From Nocardia beijingensis NBRC 16342 (GTDB taxonomy: Bacteria > Actinomycetota > Actinomycetes > Mycobacteriales > Mycobacteriaceae), in the NCBI RefSeq assembly GCF_001612785.1, contig NZ_BDBC01000010.1:1-64000 (forward strand): 64,000 bases of DNA, written 5' to 3'. The notes beneath the pieces were generated by a model. It saw nothing but the letters and a program-made list of their open reading frames with translations, did no database searches and was not told the DNA's origin. The position numbers and the translations under genes were made by a program. Position 1 is the stretch's first letter. Every line of letters begins with the position of its first letter. Below are positions 38,446 to 47,216 of the stretch, piece after piece.

Positions 38446-39321
38446 ATGCCGACACAGCAGCACGAAGTGCTCGTAGAGATGTTCCGGTCGCGGCCGATTC
38501 TGGCGGCCGGTCTACTCACCGACGCGTTCGGCATCTCCCTACCCGAGTACGCCGATGCGCGCACGGGGTCATCCGATTACACGGACGTCGGCCCCACCGA
38601 GTTCCGGGGCGATGTCGCCTTGATCTGCACCGATTCGGCCGGCATCGCCGTGGCCGGCATCGTGCTGGAAGTACAGCTCGGTCGTGACCGCTCCCGACAG
38701 TGGGCTTGGCCGGTGTATGTCAGCACTCTCCGGGCTCGATTGCGGTGCCCGGTCTTCCTGATGATCGTCACACCGGACGCTCAGCTGGCCGCGTGGTGTC
38801 GCAGGCCGATCGAACTCGGTCATCCCGGCCTCGTGCTACGTCCACTGGTTCTCGGACCGGACGTGGTACCCGCCGTCACCGATCTCGACGAAGCGCGGGC
38901 ACTACCCGAACGAGCCGTCCTTTCCACGCTCGCACACGCGGATGGCCCTGAGGCCGATCGTGTGTTCGAGGCACTCCTCGCCGGATTGCAGAGCACCGAT
39001 GACGAGCGGGCGAAAATGTACTATGACCTTGTTGTCGCGGCACTGTCGAAGACGGCCCGGCATCGACTGGAGGAACTGATGACGTCGACCTTCAAGTACG
39101 AGTACCAGAGCGATTTCGCCCGTAAGTACGTGGCGCAAGGACGCGACGAGGGGCGGACCGAAGAAGCGGTGCGAGCCCTTCTCCTTGTGTTGGAAGCACG
39201 CGAGATCGACATCCCGGCGAGGACCCGAGCCGAGATCGCGGGGTGCACCGATCTCGACCAGCTCGAGTCCTGGACTCGCAAGGCGGCTACGGCCGAATCC
39301 GCGAACGATCTTTTCGACTGA
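38446..39321 (+). CDS. Rpn/PD-(D/E)XK-type putative nuclease
   Basis: The 291-residue protein resembles the Rpn (recombination-promoting nuclease) and related transposase-like groups: MPTQQHEVLVEMFRSRPILAAGLL, a central GIVLEVQLGRDRSRQWAWPVYVSTLRARLRCPVFL with the E-x-Q core of a PD-(D/E)XK fold, and a C-terminal helical tail. ATG 38446 is preferred because TACTAT (38430-38435) sits ten bases before it, giving a near-leaderless mRNA. The G+C appears lower than in its neighbours, and copies of this family are frequent in Nocardia. Possibly mobile or defence-related. Activity not shown. Confidence 0.7.
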   Translation: MPTQQHEVLVEMFRSRPILAAGLLTDAFGISLPEYADARTGSSDYTDVGPTEFRGDVALICTDSAGIAVAGIVLEVQLGRDRSRQWAWPVYVSTLRARLRCPVFLMIVTPDAQLAAWCRRPIELGHPGLVLRPLVLGPDVVPAVTDLDEARALPERAVLSTLAHADGPEADRVFEALLAGLQSTDDERAKMYYDLVVAALSKTARHRLEELMTSTFKYEYQSDFARKYVAQGRDEGRTEEAVRALLLVLEAREIDIPARTRAEIAGCTDLDQLESWTRKAATAESANDLFD

Positions 39322-39326
39322 GGCTC

Positions 39327-39698
39327 CTACAGGCCGAAGGCGCGGTTGATGGCGGCCATGTCGAAGTAGTCGCGCCAGATGGTGATGGCGCCGTCGGCGA
39401 CCTCGAAGAAACCCATGACGGGCAGCGGGGTCTCGCGTCCGGCCGAGCGGAGGGTGTCGGTGCGCTCGTTCATCACCACGTTGCCCGCGGCGATCTGGTG
39501 GTGGATGTCGAAATCGATGGCGTCGAAGGTGGTCAGGAAGCCTGCGATGAAGTCGCGGATGGCGGTGCGGCCGACGATGGGTTCCATCGGGATGTTGTGG
39601 TAGACGGCGTTCTCGGCGAAGTACGCGCTGATCTGGTCCGGATCGGGGTCGGACCAGCTTCGGCACATCGCGCGCACGAGGTCGTCGGGATCGGGCAT
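39327..39698 (-). CDS. SnoaL/limonene-epoxide-hydrolase-like protein
   Basis: This 123-residue alpha+beta barrel protein of the NTF2/LEH type has AMCRSWSDPDPDQISAYFAENAVYHNIPMEPIVGR and FFEVADGAITIWRDYFDM. The family includes epoxide hydrolases and polyketide cyclases. The substrate cannot be inferred. It is convergent with the Rpn-type gene (five bases between stops) and divergent from a transcription regulator. Confidence 0.82.
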   Translation of the reverse strand: MPDPDDLVRAMCRSWSDPDPDQISAYFAENAVYHNIPMEPIVGRTAIRDFIAGFLTTFDAIDFDIHHQIAAGNVVMNERTDTLRSAGRETPLPVMGFFEVADGAITIWRDYFDMAAINRAFGL

Positions 39699-39872
39699 TC
39701 GTTCGACTCACTTCCTGACGCCGGAGTGGGGTACCGGAACCCTTCGATTCAACCAAGCAATTGCTCGGCGGGAAAGGGCGGCATCGGCTTCCGCGACGGC
39801 AAAACCTCTCTTCGCACGCTACGCAGATCGGATACATTGCTGGGCACCTCGAAAAAGCAGAGTTTTGTGAGT

Positions 39873-39918
39873 AATAACGCGCGTTATTGCGATGATTGCG
39901 AATAATCGCAGCTACCAT
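39873..39918. promoter_or_regulatory. Palindrome and -10 box before the RamB/PrpR-like gene
   Basis: AATAACGCGCGTTATT (39873-39888) is a perfect 16-bp palindrome. It is followed by two direct TTGCGA copies (39887-39892, 39896-39901) and an inverted copy. TACCAT (39913-39918) is a -10-like hexamer seven bases before GTG 39926. This looks like an autoregulatory operator overlapping a leaderless promoter. Confidence 0.55.
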
Positions 39919-39925
39919 CGTGCAC

Positions 39926-41347
39926 GTGCGCAAGATGTATGCGGGCGCCCGGCTTCGGCGATTGCGTGAAGAGCGGAGGATGACTCAGGCGGCTCTGGCG
40001 AAATCGCTGGATCTGTCGCCGAGCTACCTCAATCAGCTCGAGCGCGACCAGCGCCCCCTCACCATTCCCGTACTGCTGAAACTGAATTCCACCTTCGACC
40101 TGGACGTCCAGTTCTTCGCCGCCGATTCCGACGCCCGGCTCGTTTCGGACCTGCACGAAGTGCTGGTCGACGCCGCGGGCGGGCACACAGCGCCGCTGAC
40201 CGAGGTGGAAGAGCTGGCGACCCGCCAACCGGAAGTCGCCAGGATCGTCGTCGCCATGCATCGCCGACTACGCGCCGCCACCGATCAGCTCGACCTGCTG
40301 TCCGCGCGGGTGTCCGCGCCCGCGGGCGCGCCTGGCGTGCCCATGCCCTACGAAGACGTGCGCGACTTCTTCTACGACCACCACAACCACATTCCGCAAC
40401 TGGACATCGCCGCCGAGCAACTGTTCGAGAATTCCGGGCTGACCATCGGCTCGCTCGACCGCCAGCTCGCCCGCATCGCCGAGGAGCGCGCCGGCGTCAC
40501 TGTTCTGGTGCGCGGCGACGGCGCCGACCCCACCGTCCCCAAACGCCACTACGACCCGGAGACCCGCACGCTCACGCTCGCTCGGCGGTTGCGTCCCGGC
40601 CAGCGCGCCTTCCAGATCGCGACGACGCTCGGCCTGCTCCTGTACGGGGCCGAGCTGGATGCCGTGCTGGCCGAGAGTCCTTCGCTCAGCGGCGAATCCC
40701 GCACGCTGGCGCGCATCGGGCTGGCCAACTACTTCGCGGGCGCGCTGGTGCTGCCGTACGGCCGATTCCTGCGCTCGGCCGAGGAACTGCGCTACGACAT
40801 CGACCTGCTCGGTCTGCGTTTCGAGGTCGGGTTCGAGACCATCTGCCATCGGCTCAGCACCCTGCAGCGGCAGGGCCAGCGCGGTGTTCCGTTCTTCTTC
40901 GTCCGCACCGACCGGGCGGGCAACATCTCCAAACGTCAGTCCGCCACCGCGTTCCACTTCTCCCGGGTCGGCGGCAGTTGCCCGCTGTGGGTGGTGCACG
41001 AGGCCTTCTCCAATCCCGGCCGGATCCTGACCCAAGTGGCCGAGATGCCCGATGGCCGCCGGTATCTGTGGATCGCCCGCACCGCGGCGATCGCTCCGCA
41101 CGGGTTCGGCACCGCGGCGAAGAACTTCGCCATCGGCCTCGGCTGCGATATCGAGTACGCCGACCGTTTGGTGTACTCGGCGGGGTTGCAGCTGGACGAT
41201 CCGACGGCTTCGGTCCCGATCGGCGCGGGCTGCAAAGTGTGCGAGCGCCCTGCGTGCCCACAGCGCGCCTTCCCGCACATCGGCAGTCCGTTGGCGATCG
41301 CCGAGCACACCAGCACGGACCTGCCCTACCCGCGGCTCGGGCGCTGA
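39926..41347 (+). CDS. RamB/PrpR-like transcription regulator (XRE plus IrrE-like plus ScfR domain)
   Basis: Regulators of this type in mycobacteria and corynebacteria control acetate, propionate and other short-chain acyl metabolism. The 473 residues comprise an N-terminal XRE helix-turn-helix (RRLREERRMTQAALAKSLDLSPSYLNQLERDQRPLT, about 8-45), a middle IrrE/DUF955-like region, and a C-terminal ScfR domain (FHFSRVGGSCPLWVVHEAFSNPGRILTQ). The last contains GAGCKVCERPACPQRAFPHIG, whose three cysteines match the Fe-S ligand region reported for M. tuberculosis PrpR. The start is GTG 39926. It is not next to propionate or glyoxylate genes, so the regulon is unknown. Confidence 0.88.
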   Translation: MRKMYAGARLRRLREERRMTQAALAKSLDLSPSYLNQLERDQRPLTIPVLLKLNSTFDLDVQFFAADSDARLVSDLHEVLVDAAGGHTAPLTEVEELATRQPEVARIVVAMHRRLRAATDQLDLLSARVSAPAGAPGVPMPYEDVRDFFYDHHNHIPQLDIAAEQLFENSGLTIGSLDRQLARIAEERAGVTVLVRGDGADPTVPKRHYDPETRTLTLARRLRPGQRAFQIATTLGLLLYGAELDAVLAESPSLSGESRTLARIGLANYFAGALVLPYGRFLRSAEELRYDIDLLGLRFEVGFETICHRLSTLQRQGQRGVPFFFVRTDRAGNISKRQSATAFHFSRVGGSCPLWVVHEAFSNPGRILTQVAEMPDGRRYLWIARTAAIAPHGFGTAAKNFAIGLGCDIEYADRLVYSAGLQLDDPTASVPIGAGCKVCERPACPQRAFPHIGSPLAIAEHTSTDLPYPRLGR

Positions 41348-41640
41348 CAGCTCCGATTCCGGCGAGTTGTTCCGGACGACCACGGCGCGGATCGTCCGGA
41401 CCCTCGGCGTGCGCGGACTCGAGGCGTGATCTGGTTTCGGTCGGGCTTTTCCAGACGCCGGGCCCCGGACCGATCCTTCGTGGGCGTCGATGAGGTCGCG
41501 GCCTTGAAACTGGCCGCAGCGCTGCGGTTCATTCGCCGCTGTCGGACCAGAACGCCGCACACAATCGCGCCCGCCGGTCCGCCATGCGGCGCGGAACTCT
41601 TCGGTTCCCCCGGTGCCCGTATCGGTGCGGCGCCGCCGCC

Positions 41641-41892
41641 ACGCATGGACGCGCACCTCGGAGCGGCGAGCGTAGGGGTGCCACGGCACCGGCACACATG
41701 CACCGGCACCTCGAAACGGCGAGCGTAATGGGAATGGCGACGGCACCACCACGCATGCACGCGAACCTGGAAGCGGCGAGCGTACGGGTGCCACGGCACC
41801 GCCACGCATGCACCCGCACCTCGAAGCGGCCAGCGTACGGGTGCCACGGCACCGGCACACATGCACCCGCACCTCGGAGCGGCGAGCGAGCG
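41641..41892. repeat. Intergenic 53-bp tandem repeat, about 4.7 copies
   Basis: Copies start at 41641, 41694, 41751, 41804 and 41857. Period 53 bp, with a four-base insertion in copy 2 and a truncated copy 5. A typical unit contains GCATGCACCCGCACCTCG, AGCGGCGAGCGTACG and the hairpin GGTGCCACGGCACC. The period is not a multiple of three, so it is not a coding repeat. It lies in the 615-base gap between convergent genes (41348-41962); the rest of that gap shows nothing recognisable. Confidence 0.8.
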
Positions 41893-41962
41893 GACAATCC
41901 GTTGTGGGGAGCGGCCGAGGATCTCGGCACAGCGACCTGTGGCCGGAAGATCGCCCGTGGAG

Positions 41963-44245
41963 TCAGGACTTGGCCAGGTACTCCAGCCGCTCGGAATCCA
42001 CCGCCGCGTGCATCATTCCGGCGAGGCCGGGATGCCTGCGCAGCCCCGGGTCGGCGGCCACCACCGCGCGGGCGAAGTCCTGCGCGGCGGTGATGACCTC
42101 GAGATCGTCCAGCAGCGACAGCAGGCGCAGCGAGCGGGCCGTGCCGGACTGGGCGGCGCCGAGCACGTCGCCTTCGCGGCGGGTCCGCAGGTCGAGCACG
42201 GCGAGTTCGAAACCGTCGGTGGTCGCGGCGACCGCGTCCAGCCGCGCCATGGCCGAACCGCCGGGCGCGGCATCCGTGATCAGCAGGCACAAGCCGGGGT
42301 GCCGGCCCCGGCCGATCCGGCCGCGCAGCTGATGCAGTTGGCTGACGCCGAACCGGTCGGCGTCGACGATCACCATCACCGTCGCGTTGGGCACGTCCAC
42401 GCCGACCTCGACCACGGTGGTGCACACCAGCACGTCCACCGATCCGTCGTTGAACGCCCGCATCACCTGGTCCTTCTCGTCGGCGGGCAGCCTGCCGTGC
42501 AGCAGGCCGACCCGCACGCCGGACAGCGGGCCCGCGCGCAGCGTCTCGAACACGTCGAGCACGGCCTGGGTGGTCGGTCCTTCCTTCGCACCGTCGCCGT
42601 TCTTCGCGCGCCCGTTGCGGGATTTGCCGGCGGTCTCCTCGTCGTCGCCGATGCGCGAACACACCACGTAGGCCTGCCGTCCCGCGGCGACCTCCTCCAC
42701 TATCCGCTCCCAGGCGCGATCCACCCAGTTCGGGTGCTGCCTGCGCGGCACCACCTTGGAGACGATCGGCGAACGGCCCTTCGGCAGTTCGGTGAGGGTG
42801 GAGGTCTCCAGATCGCCGAGCGTCGTCATGGCGATGGTGCGCGGGATCGGCGTCGCGGTCATCACCAGCAGATGCGGACTGGTTCCCGCTTTCGCCTTGG
42901 CGCGCAGGGCATCGCGCTGTTCGACGCCGAAGCGATGCTGCTCGTCGACCACCACCATGCCGAGGTCGAAGAACTCGACGTTGTCCTGGATCAGCGCGTG
43001 CGTGCCGATCACGATGCCCGCCTCGCCGGTCACCGCCTCCAGCAGTGCGGCCTTCTTGGCCGCCGCCGACATCGACCCGGTCACCAGCACCACGCGGGTG
43101 GCGTGATCGGCCGCGCCCAGCTCGCCCGCGGCGCCCAGCTCGCCGAGCATGCCGCGCAGCGACCGATAGTGCTGCGCGGCCAGCACCTCGGTCGGGGCGA
43201 GCAACGCGCACTGCAGGCCCGCGTCCACCACTTGCAGCATGGCGTGCAGGGCGACGATCGTCTTGCCGGAGCCGACCTCGCCTTGCAGCAACCGGTGCAT
43301 CGGCTGCTCGCGAGCCAGATCGGCGGAGATCTCCGCGACGACCTGCTGCTGCCCTGCGGTGAGTTCGAAGGGCAGCCGCTGCTCGAACGCCGCCGCGATG
43401 CCGTCCAGCCGTGGCGCACAGGCGCGCGCCCTGCGCCCGGACACCTCGTGCCTGCGCTCCGCCAGCACCAATTGCAGAGCCAGCGCCTCGTCGAAACGCA
43501 GCCGGTCCTTGGCCCGATCGATGTCACCCTTGCGCTCGGGTAGGTGGATCAGGCGCAACGCGTCGGACAAGTTGGGCAGCGCGCGTTCGGCGAGCAGGTC
43601 TTCCGGCAGCGGATCGTCGAGCGGATCGAGCTGGTCGAGCACCTGACGCACGCAGGCGAGCACGTCCCAGCTCTGCACCTTCGCGGTCGCCGGGTAGACC
43701 GGGATGAACTCGCGTTCCATGAAGGAGGTGTCCACGCCCGCAGCGCCTTTCGCGCTCTCCGCGAGGCCGCGCAGGTCACCGCCGCCGCGCACCTTGGTCA
43801 GCGCGCCGACCGAGTCGTCGTCGCCCTCGGTCTCCGGCAGGATCAGGTAGCCGGGGTGGCTCAGATTCCATTGGCCGGGACGCCAGTAGTTCACGGTGCC
43901 CGACATCATCGCGCGCATGCCTTCGCGGACCACGTACTTCACCTTGTCGCCGTTGAAGAAGGTGACATCGACGCCGCGACCCGCGCCGGTGTCGAGCACC
44001 ACCTTCAGCAACGACCCGCGGCGGTTGCGCATCGGCCGCAGCTCGGCCTTCGTGATCCGCCCGATGACGGTGATGTGCGAGCCGTCCTCCGGCGCTTCCT
44101 CGGTGAGCGGCTGTCCCTGCGTCGCGTACCGCAGCGGATAGTGCCGCAACAGGTCCTCGACGGTCTCCATGCCGAAGGCGTCCGCGAGCGAGGCCGCGGC
44201 CTTCGCGCCGAGGATGTGGTCGAGCCGATCGCTCAGTGTCGCCAT
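41963..44245 (-). CDS. recG: ATP-dependent DNA helicase RecG
   Basis: RecG remodels stalled forks and branched DNA. The 760-residue protein has the wedge/OB domain (about 1-190), Walker A GEVGSGKTIVALHAML, DEQHRFGVEQRD (Walker B), ATPIPRT, and helicase motifs V-VI VATVV-like CTTVVEVGVDVPNA and QLRGRIGRG, with the C-terminal RecG wedge-lock region. ATG 44245. A Gly/Lys-rich loop (about 515-535, ETAGKSRNGRAKNGDGAKEG) is an insertion. It follows the DAK2 gene on the same strand with three bases between. Confidence 0.96.
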   Translation of the reverse strand: MATLSDRLDHILGAKAAASLADAFGMETVEDLLRHYPLRYATQGQPLTEEAPEDGSHITVIGRITKAELRPMRNRRGSLLKVVLDTGAGRGVDVTFFNGDKVKYVVREGMRAMMSGTVNYWRPGQWNLSHPGYLILPETEGDDDSVGALTKVRGGGDLRGLAESAKGAAGVDTSFMEREFIPVYPATAKVQSWDVLACVRQVLDQLDPLDDPLPEDLLAERALPNLSDALRLIHLPERKGDIDRAKDRLRFDEALALQLVLAERRHEVSGRRARACAPRLDGIAAAFEQRLPFELTAGQQQVVAEISADLAREQPMHRLLQGEVGSGKTIVALHAMLQVVDAGLQCALLAPTEVLAAQHYRSLRGMLGELGAAGELGAADHATRVVLVTGSMSAAAKKAALLEAVTGEAGIVIGTHALIQDNVEFFDLGMVVVDEQHRFGVEQRDALRAKAKAGTSPHLLVMTATPIPRTIAMTTLGDLETSTLTELPKGRSPIVSKVVPRRQHPNWVDRAWERIVEEVAAGRQAYVVCSRIGDDEETAGKSRNGRAKNGDGAKEGPTTQAVLDVFETLRAGPLSGVRVGLLHGRLPADEKDQVMRAFNDGSVDVLVCTTVVEVGVDVPNATVMVIVDADRFGVSQLHQLRGRIGRGRHPGLCLLITDAAPGGSAMARLDAVAATTDGFELAVLDLRTRREGDVLGAAQSGTARSLRLLSLLDDLEVITAAQDFARAVVAADPGLRRHPGLAGMMHAAVDSERLEYLAKS

Positions 44246-44248
44246 GCC

Positions 44249-46030
44249 CTACTCCACTCCGATCTGCACCGAATCACCCTGTTGCCCACCGGAATACACG
44301 ATCACCTCGACACCGGGAAAGTGCCGCGCGATATAGGCGGCCAGCTCGTCGCCCAGTCCGTCCGGCGCCGCGGCGCCCATCAGCAGGGTGACCAGCTCGC
44401 CACCGAAGGCGAGCAGGCGGTCCAGCAGCGTCCGTCCCGCGGTGCACAGGTCGCGCTCGATCACGACGACGTCGTGCCCGGCCAAGCCGAGCCCATCGCC
44501 CGGTTCGCAGGTGCCGACCATGGTGAGCGCGCGCTCGGTCGCCACGCGCAGCGATCCCCAGCGCGTGGTGGCGGCCGCCTCCGACATGGCGAAGGCGTCG
44601 TCCACCGCGATCCGCCCGCGGTCGTGCACCGCCACAGCGGCCAGTCCCTGCACCATCGACCCGCTCGGCAGCAGCAGCACGTCCCGGTGGGCGTCACGCG
44701 CGGCGACACCGACGGCGACGAGTTCGTGCGCGGGCAGCGCGCCGTTGGGCAGCACCAATACCTCGCGGTTCGGCATCCGCCGGATCGCGGCCAGCAACGT
44801 GGACGCGGTGACGGGCTCGTCCGCCAGCACCACGGCGCCCGCGTCCTCGAACAGCGCCGCCGCGCCCGCGCCCGCGACCACTGCCAGAATCCCGCGATCG
44901 GCCGGAACTCCCGCTGCCGCCGTGCTCGGGCCCAGCGCACCGGCCACCACCTGGGTCGAATCGGCGGCCGGACCGGTCCCGGGCAGTCCTTCGACGCGGG
45001 CGGCCCCGGTCCCGAACGCACCACCATCGAACGGTTCGCCCGGATTCCCCTGACCCGCGCCCGTGCCGCGATCGGCCGCGCCGATGCTCACGTCGGAGAG
45101 GTCGGGATGCGACGCGACAGCGACGTTCTCGACGCGAATCCGGCTCAGCCTGCCCGCCGCGATGCCCGCCTCCACCGCCGCACCCGCGTCGGCACAATGC
45201 ACGTGCGCCGACCAGGACCCGCTGCCGTCACCGACGACGACGACCGAGTCGCCGAGTTCACCCAGACGGGCGCGCAACGCGGCCACTTTCCGCTCGTCGG
45301 AGTCGGCCAGCAGGTACATCACCTCGTACTGCGGTTCGTCCTCGCGGGCGGGCGCCGGACGCGCGGCCGCCGCGGGCCGCGGATACTCCGGCCGCGCCGG
45401 CGCCTCCCCTCGGGTCACGGTGACCAAGCTGTCCAGCAGCACGACCAGACCGCGGGCGCCCGCGTCGACGACACCGGCCCGGCGCAGCACACCCAATTGG
45501 AACGGTGTGTCACCGAGCGCTTTGGCGGCGCCGTCGGCCGCCGCGAGCGCCACGTCCGCGAGTTCCTGGTCCGGGCATCCGGCGGCCGCGGCGGTCGCGC
45601 AGTCGAGCACGGTGAGGATCGTCCCCTCGATCGGCACGCTCAGCGCCTCGCGGACCAGTTCGGAGGCCCTGGCCAGCGCGGCGCGCAGGTTGTCGGCCGT
45701 GAACGGACCGTGGTGCACCGTGTCGGCGACGCCGCGCAGCACCTGGGACAGGATGATGCCGGAATTGCCGCGGGCGCCGACCGTCGCGCCGTGCGCCATC
45801 GCGACGGCGACGGCGCTCGCGCTCCCGTTCGCCCGCGCGGCCGCCTCGCCCGCCCGCACCGCGGCGCGCATGGTGGCGAGCAGATTGGTGCCGGTGTCCG
45901 CGTCCGGTACCGGGAAGACATTGAGCGCGTTGATCTCGTCGCGCCGCTGCTCCAGACCGGCGAGACAGGTGCGGCCCCAGCGCAGCAATGCCGTGCCGTC
46001 CATCACGTCTCGCGCTGCGGACACCGTCAC
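44249..46030 (-). CDS. DAK2-domain (FakA/DhaL-like) protein
   Basis: This 593-residue protein carries an N-terminal DAK2/DhaL domain (NALNVFPVPDADTGTNLLATM, GARGNSGIILSQVLRG) like fatty-acid kinase FakA and dihydroxyacetone kinase DhaL. The central and C-terminal regions match the FakA-type domains. It corresponds to M. tuberculosis Rv2974c, and its kinase activity is unproven here. A Gly/Ala-rich linker near 330-380 is low in complexity. GTG 46030 was preferred to 46048 because GGAAGGGAG lies a few bases before it. Confidence 0.85.
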   Translation of the reverse strand: MTVSAARDVMDGTALLRWGRTCLAGLEQRRDEINALNVFPVPDADTGTNLLATMRAAVRAGEAAARANGSASAVAVAMAHGATVGARGNSGIILSQVLRGVADTVHHGPFTADNLRAALARASELVREALSVPIEGTILTVLDCATAAAAGCPDQELADVALAAADGAAKALGDTPFQLGVLRRAGVVDAGARGLVVLLDSLVTVTRGEAPARPEYPRPAAAARPAPAREDEPQYEVMYLLADSDERKVAALRARLGELGDSVVVVGDGSGSWSAHVHCADAGAAVEAGIAAGRLSRIRVENVAVASHPDLSDVSIGAADRGTGAGQGNPGEPFDGGAFGTGAARVEGLPGTGPAADSTQVVAGALGPSTAAAGVPADRGILAVVAGAGAAALFEDAGAVVLADEPVTASTLLAAIRRMPNREVLVLPNGALPAHELVAVGVAARDAHRDVLLLPSGSMVQGLAAVAVHDRGRIAVDDAFAMSEAAATTRWGSLRVATERALTMVGTCEPGDGLGLAGHDVVVIERDLCTAGRTLLDRLLAFGGELVTLLMGAAAPDGLGDELAAYIARHFPGVEVIVYSGGQQGDSVQIGVE

Positions 46031-46166
46031 CTCACTCCCTTCCGCCACCCACGCGCCACCACCGCCCGCCAGGTTAGCGGGCGGTCCCGACAGGCGACCG
46101 GCAAGACCGCGTCATTAGAATGGATATGCCCGGCGGCCGATCCGGCACTCGTTCGCGGGGACCGGT

Positions 46167-46196
46167 TTGGTGGATCGCAGGCGGCACAGCTACCCT
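46167..46196 (+). promoter_or_regulatory. Possible rpmB promoter
   Basis: TTGGTG (46167-46172), an 18-base spacer and TACCCT (46191-46196) give a plausible -35/-10 pair about 140 bases before rpmB. A second candidate -10, TAGAAT (46116-46121), lies further upstream. Confidence 0.35.
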
Positions 46197-46337
46197 TGCA
46201 GGGTTGCCTCGCGCGGCCGTCACCGGTCAGCGCTGGCCGGCTCTCCGCCGGCAGGGCACACACTCGACATTGCACGAGGGACGCGCCGCACCGCGAAAGC
46301 GGCGGCCCCCACCATTGACATGAAGGAGTTCGCGACT

Positions 46338-46529
46338 ATGGCTGCCGTCTGCGACGTCTGCGCCAAGGGCCCCGGCTTCGGGAAGTCGGTCTCGCACTCG
46401 CACCGGCGCACCAACCGTCGTTGGAACCCGAACATCCAGACCGTTCGCGCGCAGGTCGCCCCGGGCAACACCCGGCGCATGAACGTGTGCACCTCCTGCC
46501 TGAAGGCGGGCAAGGTCGCCCGCGGCTGA
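46338..46529 (+). CDS. rpmB: 50S ribosomal protein L28, zinc-binding type
   Basis: The 63 residues start [20 protein letters not shown] and end [13 protein letters not shown]. Two CxxC pairs mark the zinc (C+) form. TGAAGGAG lies nine bases before ATG 46338. A strong terminator follows. Confidence 0.96.
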   Translation: MAAVCDVCAKGPGFGKSVSHSHRRTNRRWNPNIQTVRAQVAPGNTRRMNVCTSCLKAGKVARG

Positions 46530-46561
46530 TCCGCCCTCCGGCCGACCGGCATCCTCGGCAC

Positions 46562-46596
46562 ACGCCCCGGCACCCGTATCGGGTGGTCCGGGGCGT
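46562..46596 (+). terminator. Terminator after rpmB
   Basis: A long hairpin: ACGCCCCGG (46562-46570) pairs with CCGGGGCGT (46588-46596), and CACCCG with CGGGTG inside, separated by TAT with a two-base bulge. It starts 33 bases after the rpmB stop. Confidence 0.7.
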
Positions 46597-46617
46597 CGTC
46601 ATGAGTGCGGGCCGAGC

Positions 46618-47154
46618 ATGGCCCCGGTGACCGAGCGTCCGTGGCGGGTCCAGCCGCTGACCGCAGAGCACGTCCACAGCCTCGCCGAATGCCACATCGC
46701 CTGCTGGCGCGAGGCGTACCGGGGGCTGGTGCCCGCGCACGTGCTCGACGCCTTCGACATCGAGCGGCGAGCCGAGCAGTGGGAGCGCGACCGGGTGCGT
46801 TATCCGGGCCGCACGCACGTCGCGGTCGTCGATGACGTGGTGATCGGATTCTCCAGCGCGGGCCCGCCCGGCGACGCGGACGCGGTGACCCCGCTCGAGC
46901 TGCACGCGCTCTATGTGCGTTCCTCCTGGCACGGCAGCGGAGTCGCCGACGATCTGATCCGCGCCGCCCTCGATCCGGCCGCTCCGTGCTCGCTGTGGGT
47001 GTTCGAGCAGAACGCCCGCGCCCAGGCGTTCTACCGGCGGCACGGTTTCGTGCTCGACGGCACGCGGAAAGTCGAGGCGTTCACCGCCGCGATCGAGGTG
47101 CGCATGGTGCGCACGCCCACGATGCACGCCGACTCCCCAGAGGACAGCCCCTAG
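46618..47154 (+). CDS. GNAT-family N-acetyltransferase
   Basis: The 178-residue protein has the GNAT fold: ECHIACWREAYRGLVPAHVLD near the N-terminus and LYVRSSWHGSGVADDLIRAAL, a divergent acetyl-CoA-binding R-x-x-G-x-G/A (here SWHGSGVADDL), with FEQNARAQAFYRRHGFV. Acceptor unknown. The start ATG 46618 has a weak ribosome site; GTG 46627 is an alternative. Confidence 0.82.
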   Translation: MAPVTERPWRVQPLTAEHVHSLAECHIACWREAYRGLVPAHVLDAFDIERRAEQWERDRVRYPGRTHVAVVDDVVIGFSSAGPPGDADAVTPLELHALYVRSSWHGSGVADDLIRAALDPAAPCSLWVFEQNARAQAFYRRHGFVLDGTRKVEAFTAAIEVRMVRTPTMHADSPEDSP

Positions 47155-47216
47155 GCGCTCGGTTGCCGCGGACCACCGAGGGCTCGCGTCCGGACGCGCC
47201 GATTAAGGTGCAGATC

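Noticed and set aside
41641..41892. CRISPR array
   Set aside because: Units of 53 bp are contiguous without unique spacers, and no cas genes are nearby. It is a plain tandem repeat.
43544..46318. 924-residue rightward open frame
   Set aside because: It spans the antisense of both recG and the DAK2 gene and runs through their junction, which a real gene would not need to do.
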